NCBI GenBank assembly: GCA_937965925.1 | Contig: CALCME010000106.1 | Coordinates: 1-17,743 of the forward strand | Source: Candidatus Absconditabacterales bacterium | GTDB lineage: Bacteria; Patescibacteriota; Gracilibacteria; Absconditabacterales; Absconditicoccaceae | Length of the DNA: 17,743 bases | Reading direction: 5' to 3' | Shown here: piece by piece, positions 1 through 10,390 of the stretch | Numbering within the stretch: the first letter of the stretch is position 1 | Layout of the letters: every line of letters starts with the position of its first letter | Notes under the pieces: generated by a model | Database searches by the model: none | What the model was told of the DNA's origin: nothing | What the model saw: the letters and a program-made list of their open reading frames with translations, nothing else | Translations under genes and position numbers: made by a program

Positions 1-1115
1 GAAGACATATCGACATTTGATATGTTTCCTGAATCTATTGAATCTAAGAATTGTTTAACTTCTTGAGATTTTTGATAATCTGCTCAAAGTCTACATGCAT
101 GTAAAATAAACTTCTTCATCGAAGTGAAATAATTTTTCTTGTATATCGAATGATCACAAATGTACATAAGGAAAGGTTCCAATGAATCAGTTCATAAATG
201 AAATGATGAAATGTACATATCCAACGTAGGACGATCAAATATTCAGGCAACTAAATGATCAACCGTTAGTTGCATCTGAGAATGATGAAAGATATACTTT
301 ATGAGGATATCATGAGGAAGAAGTAGTTTAATAAGACGTTCATCATACTGAGTGAATTGTTTCATTTTGGTGTATGATGAACTGTGAGAAATGAAATCTT
401 GTATCATTTCATCATCTGTTTGATTTCAATGTTCACTAAACATTCGTTTGTAGAAATCTTTATCTCATATTCATGAATTGATCAAAACACGTTGTAAACG
501 AAAATAGACCCTATACAACATAAAGAAAAGATGGACCTCTTGTAAAAGATCTTTTTTCAACGATTCATACACATTTTTATCTAATGTTTCCTCTTTATGT
601 GCTCTTTCTAACGTTAATTTATAAAATGAGAAAAATATATCTAAAAATCGACGATAGTTCTTTTTATCATCAGTATAGGGAAACTGTTTCAGCCTTCATG
701 AAAAGACAAAAACCAGGATATAAATCGTCACCAAAAAATTATAAAAATAAGACCAATGGTAAGATGAAAATATTTTTGAAACATATAAAGATGAGACAAG
801 CGAAATTGCTACTCAAATATTTGATGGAGAATACATCTTCCATCAATTAATATTTGAGACAACGTTATAACTATAGTATGATTGTAGTTCTTTTGGGGTA
901 AGATCCTTTGAAGTTCACAATCATATGTCAACATCTAATGAATCTAGAGATATATCAAAAAGATTTACTTTATAGTTCTCTACTATCTTTCTCGTGATAA
1001 CAGAAAAAAACTGCTTCGGAGAGACGAATGACAAAAACATTCATACTGGATTAGAATCATTCATGACCAACTCCTTTGGAAGCAGAGCCATAAGAACACG
1101 TTGGAATAAGTTCAT
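1..1115 (-). CDS. Membrane protein of unknown function, C-terminus outside the window
   Basis: With TGA read as Gly this minus-strand frame has no TAA or TAG from its ATG at 1115 to the window edge, about 371 visible residues. The ATG lies one base after the valS stop codon, so the two genes look translationally coupled. A hydrophobic stretch at about residues 101-140, long enough for one or two membrane segments, follows a soluble N-terminal part. The rest is polar and helical. Around residues 285-340 there is a pattern like 'LTVDHLVAGIF' followed by 'LGTDSLEPF' that faintly recalls a Clp N-terminal repeat (H-L-L then G-[IV]-D), which might point to a membrane-anchored Clp-type ATPase continuing outside the window. 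That is a weak inference; the family is not recognised with confidence. Confidence 0.75.
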
Positions 1116-1116
1116 A

Positions 1117-4100
1117 CTATTTTAAGTGTAATTTAATTTTTCTAATTTCTGCTTCTAAATGTTGAACTTTCAATTTAATTTCAGTCATTTTAGTTTTCTT
1201 CTCTGCTACAACATGATCTGGAGCTTTTTGCATAAAATCTCCTGCAAACATGTTTCTCAGTCTTTGTAGAAACTGTTCTTCTTGATCTAGTTGTTTTTGA
1301 AGATCCTTCATGACTGCTCTCTTATCTATAGCTGCCTTACCCCTCAATCAGAGTTTAATATCCATAACCATAGCCGTATTCCAATCTCATTCCACTTCTT
1401 CATGACTATGAACATAGATAATTTCATCAACATGTAAGATATCACGAACAAGAAGATCATGAGAAGAAACGAGATCATGTATATCTTTATTTGCATGGAC
1501 AAAGAGATCTACATGCTCATGCTTTTTATTCGTAACTTCTCCTCTAAGTCTTCTCCAATGAGAAATCATTTCCATAAGAAGATTCATCCTATAGTTCTTT
1601 TTTCATGATTCTTTCATTACAGGTCGTTTACTTGTGATCAACTGCCCTGTAAATCAAAAATGTTGTCGTAATTTTTCAGTAACAAACGGAAGGCATGGGT
1701 GAAGCAGTTTATAATATGTTCAGAGACAATATAAGAGAACAGTATTGGTATGATCAGAAACCTTTATTTTAGATATCTCAATATATCGGTCACAAAAATC
1801 ATGCCACATAACAGTAATCGTTTGCTGGAGAGCCTCTCACTGCATAAATTTCTCTTGATATTTGTCTACATCTTCAATCAACGTTTGAGTTTTCGAGTAT
1901 ATTCGTTGATCATAAGAATTTAGTTCATCGTAATTATCTACAATTTTCTGCTGAAGATCTTCGTATATTAATCATTCGTCATCGAGATCTATTTTTGAAA
2001 GAACAAATCTAGATGCATTTCGCATTTTATTGATAAACTTCCACATGTATTCTACTTTTTCTTCAGCAAATTTCATATCATTTCATGGTGTGTTTCCAGC
2101 AAGCAAAGATCATCTTAGTGCATCTGTTCCATATTTTTCTATCAGATCAAGCGGATTCAACACATTTCATATCGATTTTGACATTTTTTTTCATTTTTTA
2201 TCTCTTACAAGACCATGGAGATAGACATCAGAAAAAGGTAATTGGTCCGTAAGTTCTACTCACATAATCATCATTCTAATCACTCGAAAGAAAATGATAT
2301 CATATCATGTTTCAAGAACAGAATTTGGATAGAATGACTCCAAATCGGGAGTTTTTTCTGGTCGTCATAACACACTGAACGGCCAGAGACCAGATGAGAA
2401 TCGAGTATCTAAAACATCTTCTTCTTGAGTATAGACCTTTTTGGGATTTGAACTATCAAAAATGAATCTATACGTATCTCACGACGCAACGATATGTTCT
2501 GACTTATCTAAGAGGTCAATCAATTTCTCACCTCAAGAAATCAAAGCTTTCTGTTTAGCAGACTTGTCGTTTCATGATATTCAAGAGACCATATCTGAAA
2601 TTTCTTGAAACTGATCAAGAAGCTTTTGGACAGAAGATGAGTCAACAAACTTTTGTCTATAAATAGAAATATATGCATCCAACACACATGAATATTGAGG
2701 AACCAGACTTGGAGAAAAAAGAACTTCAATACACTGCTCTATACTAAATGGATTTGAAAGACGACTATCAGCAACTACATTGAAAATAATACGACTGAGT
2801 AAGGTGTCCTTCAGGTTCTTATCATTACTAAATATCTCATCTTCATCTAAAGCTATCATTTCTCATGCTTCATCATACCAGACAGGAATTCTATGTCCCC
2901 ATCGAAGTTGTCTAGAAATACATCGTGGTCTTATGTTTTCCAGCCGGTCTCTAAATGTTTTTTCAAATCTATTTGGGTGAATCGTCACATGTTTATCATC
3001 CAGATGCATTAGTATCTTTTGAGCAGCTCAAGAAACATCCATAAACCACTGGGTAGATAACAATGGTTGTACTCTACATCATGTTCTTTCACAGTATGGA
3101 ACACTATGAACATGGTCTTCAATTTTTTCAATGTTACCAATTTCATTCAAATGTTGAACAAAATTTTCTTCAAACTCGTAGACATCTTTTCCAGCAAAGT
3201 TTTCTCATGCAAGATCTGAAAAAGTCCCATCCTTATTTATAGCATAATACTCTAATGAGAGATCATGCCTTTTTGCTATCTCATAATCTACTTCTGCATG
3301 TGTCGGAGTTATTTTTAATGCTCCTGTTCACAAGTGCATATCAACTGACTCATCAGCTATAATTGGTATAGACCTGTTTATAAGTGGTATTAAGACATGT
3401 TTTCCAATTCGTTTTTTGTATCTTTTGTCTTTTGGATGAACTGCAACGGCAACATCGGCAAATATTGTCTCAGGACGTGCCGTAGCAACAGTTATACATT
3501 TTCATTTTCCATCCACAAAATACTTAATATAATACATCTTTCCTTCTTTTTCTTTGAAGTTTACTTCAAGATCAGAAAGCACCGTCTTTGCTTTAGGTGA
3601 CCAATTGATCATGTACTGACTTTTATAGATCTTTCATTCATTATATAGTTTGACAAATGCTTTTCTAACTGAACGAGAAAGATGTTCAGATAAGGTAAAT
3701 TGTTCTTGAGATCGATCACATGACGTTCACATACGTTTTGTTTGTGATATAATGGTAGATCTTGAATATTCCACCCACTTCCATACTTCAGAAAGAAACC
3801 CTGTTCTTCACAAAGAAACAGGATCTATTCATTTTTCTTCAAGTTTACGTTCTACGACAACTTGCGTAGAAATACTCGCATGATCTGTTCATGGGATATA
3901 ATTGGTCTTTTTTCATTTCATACGAGCAGTTCTCACCATTGCGTCTTCAACCGTTAACATCATAGCATGTCCAATATGCAGCACACCTGTTACGTTTGGT
4001 GGTGGCATAGCAATCATGAATGTTCATTCAGTTTCTGTTTGAGAATGATGAGAAAAGGCATCAGCATCTGTCCACTGCTTATAGATATCTTGTTCAAACT

Positions 4101-4131
4101 CATGTGAAAACTTTTTAGGAAAATCTTTCAT
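1117..4131 (-). CDS. valS: Valyl-tRNA synthetase
   Basis: Class I aminoacyl-tRNA synthetase that charges tRNA-Val in the cytoplasm. With TGA as Gly the frame gives 1004 residues ending in TAG. Visible signatures are PPPNVTGVLHIGHA (HIGH motif, about residue 50), the editing domain with TARPETIFADVAVAV, RWGHRIPVW (about 408), DTRFSSGLWPFS (about 574), and KKMSKSIGN (about 649), where the motif glycine is a TGA codon. The C-terminus is a Lys/Glu-rich helical arm (about the last 70 residues) as in other ValRS. Oddities: roughly 95 extra residues lie between RWGH and DTRFSS compared with E. coli ValRS as I remember it, and Arg replaces the usual Trp in DTWFSS. The ATG at 4131 is the first start after the upstream gap. 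No Shine-Dalgarno is seen (tattgttacacgct precedes it). Confidence 0.97.
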
Positions 4132-4166
4132 AGCGTGTAACAATAGTAAATAACAATTCAAACAAC

Positions 4167-4189
4167 AAAAAAAGCACTGATTAGCAGTA
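4167..4189 (-). terminator. Weak intrinsic terminator after the DUF87/S1 gene
   Basis: On the minus strand the sequence ACTG-CTAAT-CAGT followed by GC and seven T residues forms a short 4-5 bp hairpin with a T-tract, about 75 bases after the stop of the ATPase gene and upstream of valS. The stem is short, so this is a tentative call. The rest of the 132-base gap holds no gene. Confidence 0.35.
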
Positions 4190-4263
4190 ACGTACAGTTT
4201 TATGAGTATTTTTCAATAAGTTCAGAAAAAGTCAACTTCCATATTACACAAAATGATGTACCG

Positions 4264-6735
4264 CTATTTTTGAGTCCAAACGATTCTTTTCCCATCATCC
4301 ATTTCTTTCCATTCCAGAGCTTTCACATCAATAGGGTCTCCTATCTCATAGAGTCACTTTCGGCTTTCAACTCACACAGGAATAACTAATTGAGATTTAT
4401 GAAGAAGTCATTCGATTCACTTAACAGTAACGAAAAGCCCATAATTAAATTTCAACTTCACCAGTCATGAGTATGTCGTTCAAAGGTGTATATCGCTAAG
4501 AGAAAATTCTTTTCCTCATTTTTTAGAACTTTCCGATTTTGCAAGTTTTTTTGCTTTATCCATTACTTTCTCTGCTTTTGTAAACTTTCTTTCTGATCGA
4601 GCTTTTAATAATGATTCCAATTCTCACTTTTCCATAGCATAACGTTGTCTAGATTGTTGTCTAATTTTTGCTCTGATCTCAGCGGATGCTGTTGGATCTG
4701 GAAGAGGAAAGGTCTTCATAGAGAACGGCTCACTAGTAACTCCATTTACCATCAATTTAGCATACGCAGTAAACTTTGGCAATGACAGAAGATCGTTTGC
4801 AGCTATTACTTCTTTGAACTGTAACGACATCATCGTAGCATCATCATACCCCAATCAAAATGATATTATCGTTCATACATTCCCAAAAATTGCATTCCTC
4901 ACGTTCTCTTGTATCTGTGAGGTATACTGATTTGCAACGATAAGAGATAAACGATACTTTCTTGCTTCAGAAAGAATACTTTCAAATGAGTCTGTAGCGA
5001 AATTTTGAAACTCATCAATGTATAAATAAAAATCTTTTCTTTCTTTAAAGGGAATATCAGCTCTAGACATAGCATCAATTTGGAACTTTGAGACTAGAAA
5101 AGATCAAATCATAGATGAATTATCTTCTCATATTTTTCATTTACTCAAGTTAATGAGCAAAATTTTTCATTCGTCCATAAGCTGCCTTATATGAAGACTA
5201 CTTTTGGGTTGAGAAAATATATTTCTTACAATTGGAGACGAAAGAAATTGTCATATTTTATTTGCAATTGGTCATACCGCCTCATTTCTTTGCTTCTCTT
5301 GTCGTTGGTCGTACTCATCACGTCGAAATTTAGTAACGACAGGATCTTTTACATACGTCAACACGTCTTCTCTAAAATTTTTGTCTGTTAGCATTCTCAT
5401 CACATGCATTAAGGTTGCATTTGGATACTCAAGAATGGACAACATAACATTTCTAAGAATATACTCTAGTCTAGGTCATCGACTATGCTCGAAGAGCTTC
5501 TTAAAAATTGAAACTACAGCTGAAGCAATGAGATTCCTTTCTTCTGGAGAATTAACCTCTAGTATATTAAATCATACTGGGTAGTTTGTATCACTCACAT
5601 CAAAAACAAATACATCATTTGTACGATGAGAAGGAATATGCGCCATCACATCCTCTATCAAATCTCCATGGGGATCAATAACAGCTATCCCGTTATCTCT
5701 CAACATATCACTTCTCACCATATTTGAGATAAATGTTGACTTTCACATTCACGTCTTACCAACGATATAGACATGTCTAAATTTATCTTCTTTCTTTATT
5801 CAGAACTGGAAATCCTCAGACTTAAAATCAGCAGTTCACAACAACGTAATATCTTCCTTAGCCGTATTTTCAAGCGTAGGGAGATCTACTGGATACGCTA
5901 ACTTACGATAAGGAATATAGGAAAGACTTTTATTCTGATTAGCTTTAGTAGGAATATGAAACATATTTATGAAAGCTGATATATCAGCATACGTTTTACA
6001 TTTTTTTGACTTTATTTTTACACCTCACTCTTGAATAAACTTTGAATACACATTTGCTACATTCTCAGTTAACTGCCTCTTTTGAATCTTCTCCAATCAT
6101 GAAAATCAATATCAAATAGAAAACTGAACATCTCTTCCTGATTGTTTTACTTCTTTCTTTTGCATCTCATCTTTCACCAGTTCTTTCTCCTCTCTTTCTC
6201 TTGGAGAAAACTGCTTAACTATTCGTTTAAATATTTTTTTCCATCGAGGAAGTTTTACTTTAAAGAACGCCTCATACTCTATCGTAAGATTACCAGTTTC
6301 AGGAATCGCAAAATAAAATGAAAGCACCTCTTTAAATGGATCTACATACGTTCCTCCTCTACTAAACTGATCAGTTCAAAAGAATTCACTTCCAGTTGAA
6401 AACTTAAGATGAGACACAAGTGAAGAGAAGATATGCTTCTGTTTTTTTCCCTTACGTTTCTTTGTTGATACTTTTTTTATTTCAGATGATGGAAAGTTTG
6501 AATAAAACATATCAACAAGATATATTTCATACTCCTTTGGCAAGCTTATATATAACCTTATTGATTTTTTATTTCAAGATACTGTAAAGTAGATTGGTTC
6601 TTGTATACTTGAAAAATTCGACAAAAATCATTGTCGATGAGCAAAAGACAATTCATTATATTGATATGGTTGAAGTTCATACTTCACATATCACTTTTTA
6701 GATGAAGGAGAGGGTTTCTTTGAAAATAATCACAT
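4264..6735 (-). CDS. VirD4/HerA-like (DUF87) ATPase with C-terminal S1 RNA-binding domain
   Basis: With TGA as Gly the frame gives 823 residues. The N-terminal third is a conserved-looking accessory domain. The Walker A motif GKTGMGKST is at about residue 325 and uses two TGA glycines; IAVIDPHGDLI follows it. The Walker B YLYIDEFQNF is at about 571, followed by SEARKYRLSLIVANQY. This is the pattern of the DUF87/TraD-type ATPases of conjugation or type IV secretion machinery, common in candidate-phyla-radiation genomes. The last about 75 residues read as an S1/OB fold: YSGLVKLKFNYGLFVTV, GIEGLLHKSQL, then YEIGDPIDVKALEW. The two parts are joined in one frame by a Lys/Arg-rich helical linker. 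The ATG at 6735 is preceded by an in-frame TAA 21 bases upstream, which fixes the start. The substrate is unknown; DNA pumping is the family expectation, and RNA contact is inferred from S1. Confidence 0.9.
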
Positions 6736-6808
6736 ACGTGAGGTACTTGGTTCTTAAAATACCGATTCTATACACATTTATTTTAGATAGATATATACTA
6801 CCTAGAAC

Positions 6809-6832
6809 AAAAAAAAGTGCAACTATTTGCAC
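6809..6832 (-). terminator. Intrinsic terminator of metG
   Basis: On the minus strand GTGCAA-ATAG-TTGCAC forms a perfect 6 bp stem with a 4-base loop, directly followed by eight T residues. It lies about 75 bases downstream of the metG stop and ends that transcript before the DUF87 gene. The remaining gap between 6736 and 6906 holds no gene. Confidence 0.85.
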
Positions 6833-6906
6833 GCTTTCTTAGCATTTGATCACTCCATATTCACTATTTATATGAGTAATATAGTGACTCTCTAGAGGGA
6901 ATAAGA

Positions 6907-8643
6907 CTAATAAAGATATCATTCACCAAATTCAACTGAAAATGTAGTCAATCATAACAAATATTGAGTTTTTTCTCCAAGTTTCTCATCATTATTTTTT
7001 GTTTGATATGAAGACCACAGATCATCTTTGATAGCTAAAATGTTTTGCAATGTAGAGAATCATTCTACAAGAAATGGAGAAGAAATTACTCAGAGATTTT
7101 TAATCCATCGAAGAAGCAACTGCAGGTCTTCTCTTGCATGTTGTTCGGTTTCAGGATTTTTAATAGCAATTCGTGGCTCTTTTCTTTGCATATATTCATT
7201 TCAGACCTGAACTAACTTGAACCAATCTCTAAGATATCATGAGTAATTAGCCTCCTTCATATACGTATCAAGTATCTTTTCTTTTGGGGCTCATGGAAAT
7301 CACACTATCCAGTTAAGATTATTTGAAAGATCATCAACTCATTCAAAGGTTCAATCCTCTGGAGCAAGAATAAATTTTATCTCTTTTAATGATTCAAATA
7401 AGTCAGTTTTTTCAATGTCTTCAGATAGTAAATCACATGACGTTATCTCATACTTCTTACACATCTTCAACACTCTACTTACCAGATTACCTCGTCATTT
7501 TTTCAAAACATTCTCTCTCGTTGCATGAAATCTCTCTCGAGAAAAGTCTCCGTCATTCCCGATCTTAATATCAGAAAAGAGATAATAGACCAACGCATCT
7601 CTTCCATATGTTTCAAGCGTCTCGAGTGGATCGACCACATTACCAATTGTTTTGGACATCTTCTGTCCATCTACTGTAAAATAACCGTTTATAATAAGAC
7701 TTTTGTTGATTTTTTCTGCTGTTGGTATAGATCATATTTCTTTAGCTACTCAGTCTTTGAAAAAATACCCACTACTCATGAGCATTGCTGGTCGGTAGAT
7801 ACAGTGAAAACGAGCAATATCTTTTCCAATTACATGAACCACTTCTCACTCATTTCGAAACGAAATATCTGTCTCTTCACCAGAAACTGATTGTCAATTT
7901 TTTGTAAAATCTTGTGGGTGTTCGCATACGGTTACGTAATTATATAGTGCATCAAACCATATATAGGAAACACTCTTCTCATCGAAAGGCAACGTAACTC
8001 AAAAATCACTTCCTTCTCTAGAGATAGAAAAATCTTCTGAATCTTTAGCAAGCGACATAATTTCATTAAACCTATGCTGAGGGAGACAATACTCTCTGTT
8101 TTTTGAATAATGATCAAGAAGCACTTTTTTATAGTTCTCCAATGCAAAAAATCGATTCTTTTCAGAAATATGTTCTGGCTCTTTTAGATGATCAGGACAA
8201 ACCTGTTTTCATTCATGTTCTATAAGATCAGTTGTCTTTTTGAATCATTCACATCAGACACAGTACAACCCATCATAAGATCACTGATAGATATCGCCGT
8301 TTTCTTTAGTTTTGCTCAACATCTCTTGAGTAAACGCATGATGAGTAGGATGAGTTGTTCTAATAAAATCAGTATATGAAATATCCAATGTTTCTCGTAC
8401 CATTTGGTGCTGAGCAGCTATCTCATCGAGAAATTCCATAACTTCTTTCCCCTGTTCTACAGCTTTCTGAGTCATTTTTTGACCATTTTCATCAGTTCAC
8501 GTACTGAACTTCACCTGATACCCTAGCATCCTCTTTGTCCTTGCCATTACATCGCAGATAAGACTTGTATACGCATGACCTATATGCGCTGGACCGTTAG
8601 CATAGTAGATAGGAGTGGTGATGAAGAATTTTGGTTGAGACAT
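6907..8643 (-). CDS. metG: Methionyl-tRNA synthetase
   Basis: Class I synthetase charging elongator and initiator tRNA-Met. It is 578 residues with TGA as Gly and ends in TAG. Near the N-terminus are FFITTPIYYANGPAHIGHAYT (the HIGH motif is HIGH at about residue 20) and FSTGTDENGQKM, whose TGT glycine is TGA. One zinc-knuckle-like insert reads C-x2-C then C-x2-H (LYCVGCEG and VCPDH). WFDALYNY precedes the catalytic core end, and GQKMSKTIGNVVDPL is the KMSKS loop (about residue 326). There is no C-terminal Trbp111-type tRNA-binding domain, so this is the short form of the enzyme. The start is the ATG giving MSQPKFFITTP, the usual start point for the family. It lies two genes downstream of a SAM-riboswitch-controlled methionine-forming enzyme. 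Confidence 0.97.
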
Positions 8644-8671
8644 AATTGATACTAATAACTAAATTATTACA

Positions 8672-8699
8672 TATATACAGTTTAGCCTTCAGATGTAAA
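8672..8699 (-). promoter_or_regulatory. Candidate sigma70-type promoter for metG
   Basis: On the minus strand TTTACA (8694-8699) and TATATA (8672-8677) are separated by 16 bases, with the expected transcription start near 8664, about 20 bases before the metG ATG. The AGTTTA/TAAACT inverted repeat overlaps the -35 region. The call rests on pattern only. Confidence 0.5.
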
Positions 8700-8725
8700 C
8701 TACAAGAGAACTAAATTCAAATTAA

Positions 8726-8944
8726 TTACCAAAAGTTTTCTAATCATTTTTCTATTAACACTTCCTTTAAGACTGACTCAATAAGTGAGATCACTTTTTT
8801 TTCATTTGTAGGATACAACAGATTCGATAATTCTGTCTTAAATTTACTTTCAAATTTCATCATAAAAATATGTCTTTTAGATATATTTGTATGAGCATTT
8901 TGTTCATCATCAAGTAGATCACTTATTCGCCCTTTAAGATTCAT
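8726..8944 (-). CDS. Small helical protein of unknown function
   Basis: From the ATG at 8944 the frame gives 72 residues ending in TAA, with one TGA glycine near the end (EKGLENFW). It is charged and predicted helical, without membrane segments or a recognised motif. The reading frame stays open upstream to a TAG at 9053-9055, adding about 35 codons. That upstream part looks coding (QEPLSRERRKKKQLTSEVV then FDKKNGEELV) but has no ATG, GTG or TTG. So either the ATG at 8944 is the start or a rare start codon (ATT) is used. It sits between homocysteine methyltransferase and metG on the same strand and may share the riboswitch-controlled transcript. Confidence 0.55.
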
Positions 8945-9074
8945 TACTAATTCTTCTCAATTTTTTTTATCAAAAACAAATCTAACAACTTCTGAAGTAA
9001 GTTGTTTTTTCTTTCGCCTTTCTCTACTAAGGGGTTCTTGTTTAATTTTGAGCTAAGATAAATATGTAAATTTT

Positions 9075-10088
9075 CTATTTTAATACGAATTTTCAAGTCT
9101 GAATTCACTCTTGATGCAATTCATTAACAAATTCAGAAGTCTTATTTGGAGTACTTCAACAACAATTTCATATTATCTCTAAATTAGGATTGTTTCTAAC
9201 TCTTTGTGCTGCTTTTTTTCAATTTGAAACTTTTCAACATTCAATTCAACATCAATGATCAATTTTTCAGATTATTTTCTCAGCATCATTTGGATAACTA
9301 ATAATAAAATCTTTTCAAATTTCTTCGTTCAAAATAAGCTCATCAAATTTTAGATATCATTTATAATCATCTCAACAATTATTTCATAGTCAAGAAACAT
9401 ATCATCAATCAAGTTCTTTAAGTATTTTTCCTGCTTCAATATGAGATAATACTCAATAATTTGGATCATTTATTACTAATCAATAATCTTTATGTGAAAA
9501 ACCAATAAATGTAACAAATATACGCATATCAAATTCTCTACAAAGATGAGAAAGAGCAACAGCTTCATTTATGCTATTTGTTGCTTCAGCATGTATTCAA
9601 AGTATTCAATCTTTGTGCGATTTAATTGACTCTAAGCAGTATCTTATATTTTTCTTTGCTTCAGCTACAGATAATTTTAGTGGCTTACTATATTCTCATT
9701 GAGATCAAAAGTTAACCAAGATATCTGTCTCTTCTTTTTTTCTATCAATGAGCTCTCAAGTAAGATCCGATAATACTCAAATACATCTCTTGTTTCGAAA
9801 TTCATTTCTTTTTGAATAATAACTTCAACGATATCAATGAGGTGAAATAATATTAGCTCAACTCTTTTCGTAATCTAACATTGTTTTTAATACAAATTCC
9901 TTTCACTCACTTCACATTTCTGCAGCCACACGAAATGATTCATTAGTATCTGCAGATACTTGTTCCATTCTCATTGCAAATTTTTCATTCCCACCAGCTA
10001 ATCTCAAGAAATAATCTTTAGAATAATCATCACATAACTTCGCTCATGAGTTTCATATTACAGATACCTTAGGTTGTTCAACTCCCAT
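9075..10088 (-). CDS. Homocysteine S-methyltransferase family protein
   Basis: Expected to make methionine by moving a methyl group to homocysteine at a zinc site, in the cytoplasm. It has 337 residues with TGA as Gly. The zinc-binding pattern of the family (Pfam PF02574: one Cys in G-x-N-C and a Cys-Cys pair in G-x-C-C-G) is matched by LGNNCGDD at about residue 238 and IIGNCCGSTP near the C-terminus. GANIISPHGYRGS and ILVNFGSQGEY fit the barrel strands. The N-terminus is divergent (GNSGAKL rather than LLDGGMGT), so the methyl donor (S-methylmethionine or another) cannot be told. By hand count 31 of 35 glycines are TGA, far more than in neighbouring trxA, so no standard-code reading frame of useful length exists here. 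The S-box riboswitch directly upstream independently supports a methionine role. The ATG at 10088 follows the terminator by about 20 bases. Confidence 0.85.
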
Positions 10089-10108
10089 TATAAATAAATT
10101 CAATATAT

Positions 10109-10138
10109 AAAAAAAACATCTTCCCAACAGGAAAGATG
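10109..10138 (-). terminator. Riboswitch-controlled intrinsic terminator
   Basis: On the minus strand CATCTTTCC-TGTT-GGGAAGATG forms a 9 bp stem (one G-U pair) followed by eight T residues, ending about 20 bases before the methyltransferase ATG. Its 5' arm CATCTTTCCT is also perfectly complementary to AGGAAAGATG at 10183-10192, so the terminator and an antiterminator are mutually exclusive. A stable hairpin at 10148-10168 (CCGCGTAGA paired with TCTACGTGG) lies between the two antiterminator arms. Confidence 0.9.
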
Positions 10139-10206
10139 CTTTTTAGACCACGTAGAAGATCTACGCGGATTACCCAAAGAAACATCTTTCCTCTTTTGAT
10201 AAATAG

Positions 10207-10328
10207 AATTACTTATCAGTTGAGGTAGGAATTGGCACCTACTTAGTGATCTACTATGAAGTAAAACGCTAAGGGTTGCCGGGGTAGTCAACGAGCCTAA
10301 TCTCTCGTACCCTCTCTCGATATATACT
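10207..10328 (-). ncRNA. SAM-I (S-box) riboswitch aptamer
   Basis: The minus strand carries the S-box core in order: ATATCGAGAGAGGG (P1 and the AGAG motif), a P2 arm ACGAG/CTCGT with a kink-turn-like GTTGAC, CCCCGGCAACC, a P3 arm CTTAG/CTAAG, and AGGTGCCAATTCCTACC (P4), closing with GATAAGTA as the 3' side of P1. It binds S-adenosylmethionine. Here it precedes a terminator and a homocysteine methyltransferase, the standard arrangement in which high SAM stops transcription. How P1 couples to the antiterminator arm at 10183-10192 is not obvious, since the two do not visibly overlap. Confidence 0.93.
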
Positions 10329-10362
10329 CTATGCAATGCACAAGATTTTTTCGATTGACATA

Positions 10363-10390
10363 TATATAAACAATGTCATCGATTTTTCAA
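10363..10390 (-). promoter_or_regulatory. Candidate promoter of the SAM riboswitch transcript
   Basis: On the minus strand TTGAAA (10385-10390) and TATATA (10363-10368) are 16 bases apart, with an expected start about 25 bases before the aptamer. The promoter region also contains an imperfect inverted repeat (TCGATGACAT against ATGTCAATCGA) spanning the -35/-10 spacer and the bases after the -10 box. It could be an operator or a terminator for plus-strand transcription, because a T-tract follows it on the plus strand. Confidence 0.5.

Noticed and set aside
584..850. A plus-strand frame of 88 codons
   Set aside because: It lies opposite the continuous code-25 minus-strand frame that is coupled to valS, and has no recognisable features.
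6861..6887. Hairpin TCACTAT/ATAGTGA after metG
   Set aside because: A 13-base loop and no T-tract; the strong terminator at 6809-6832 already explains the end of the transcript.
1117..8643. Many frameshifted or degraded pseudogenes
   Set aside because: All breaks are in-frame TGA codons, many at conserved glycines, which fits recoding and not decay.
10100..10336. A minus-strand frame of 78 codons
   Set aside because: It lies over the S-box riboswitch and its terminator; the sequence is explained by RNA structure.
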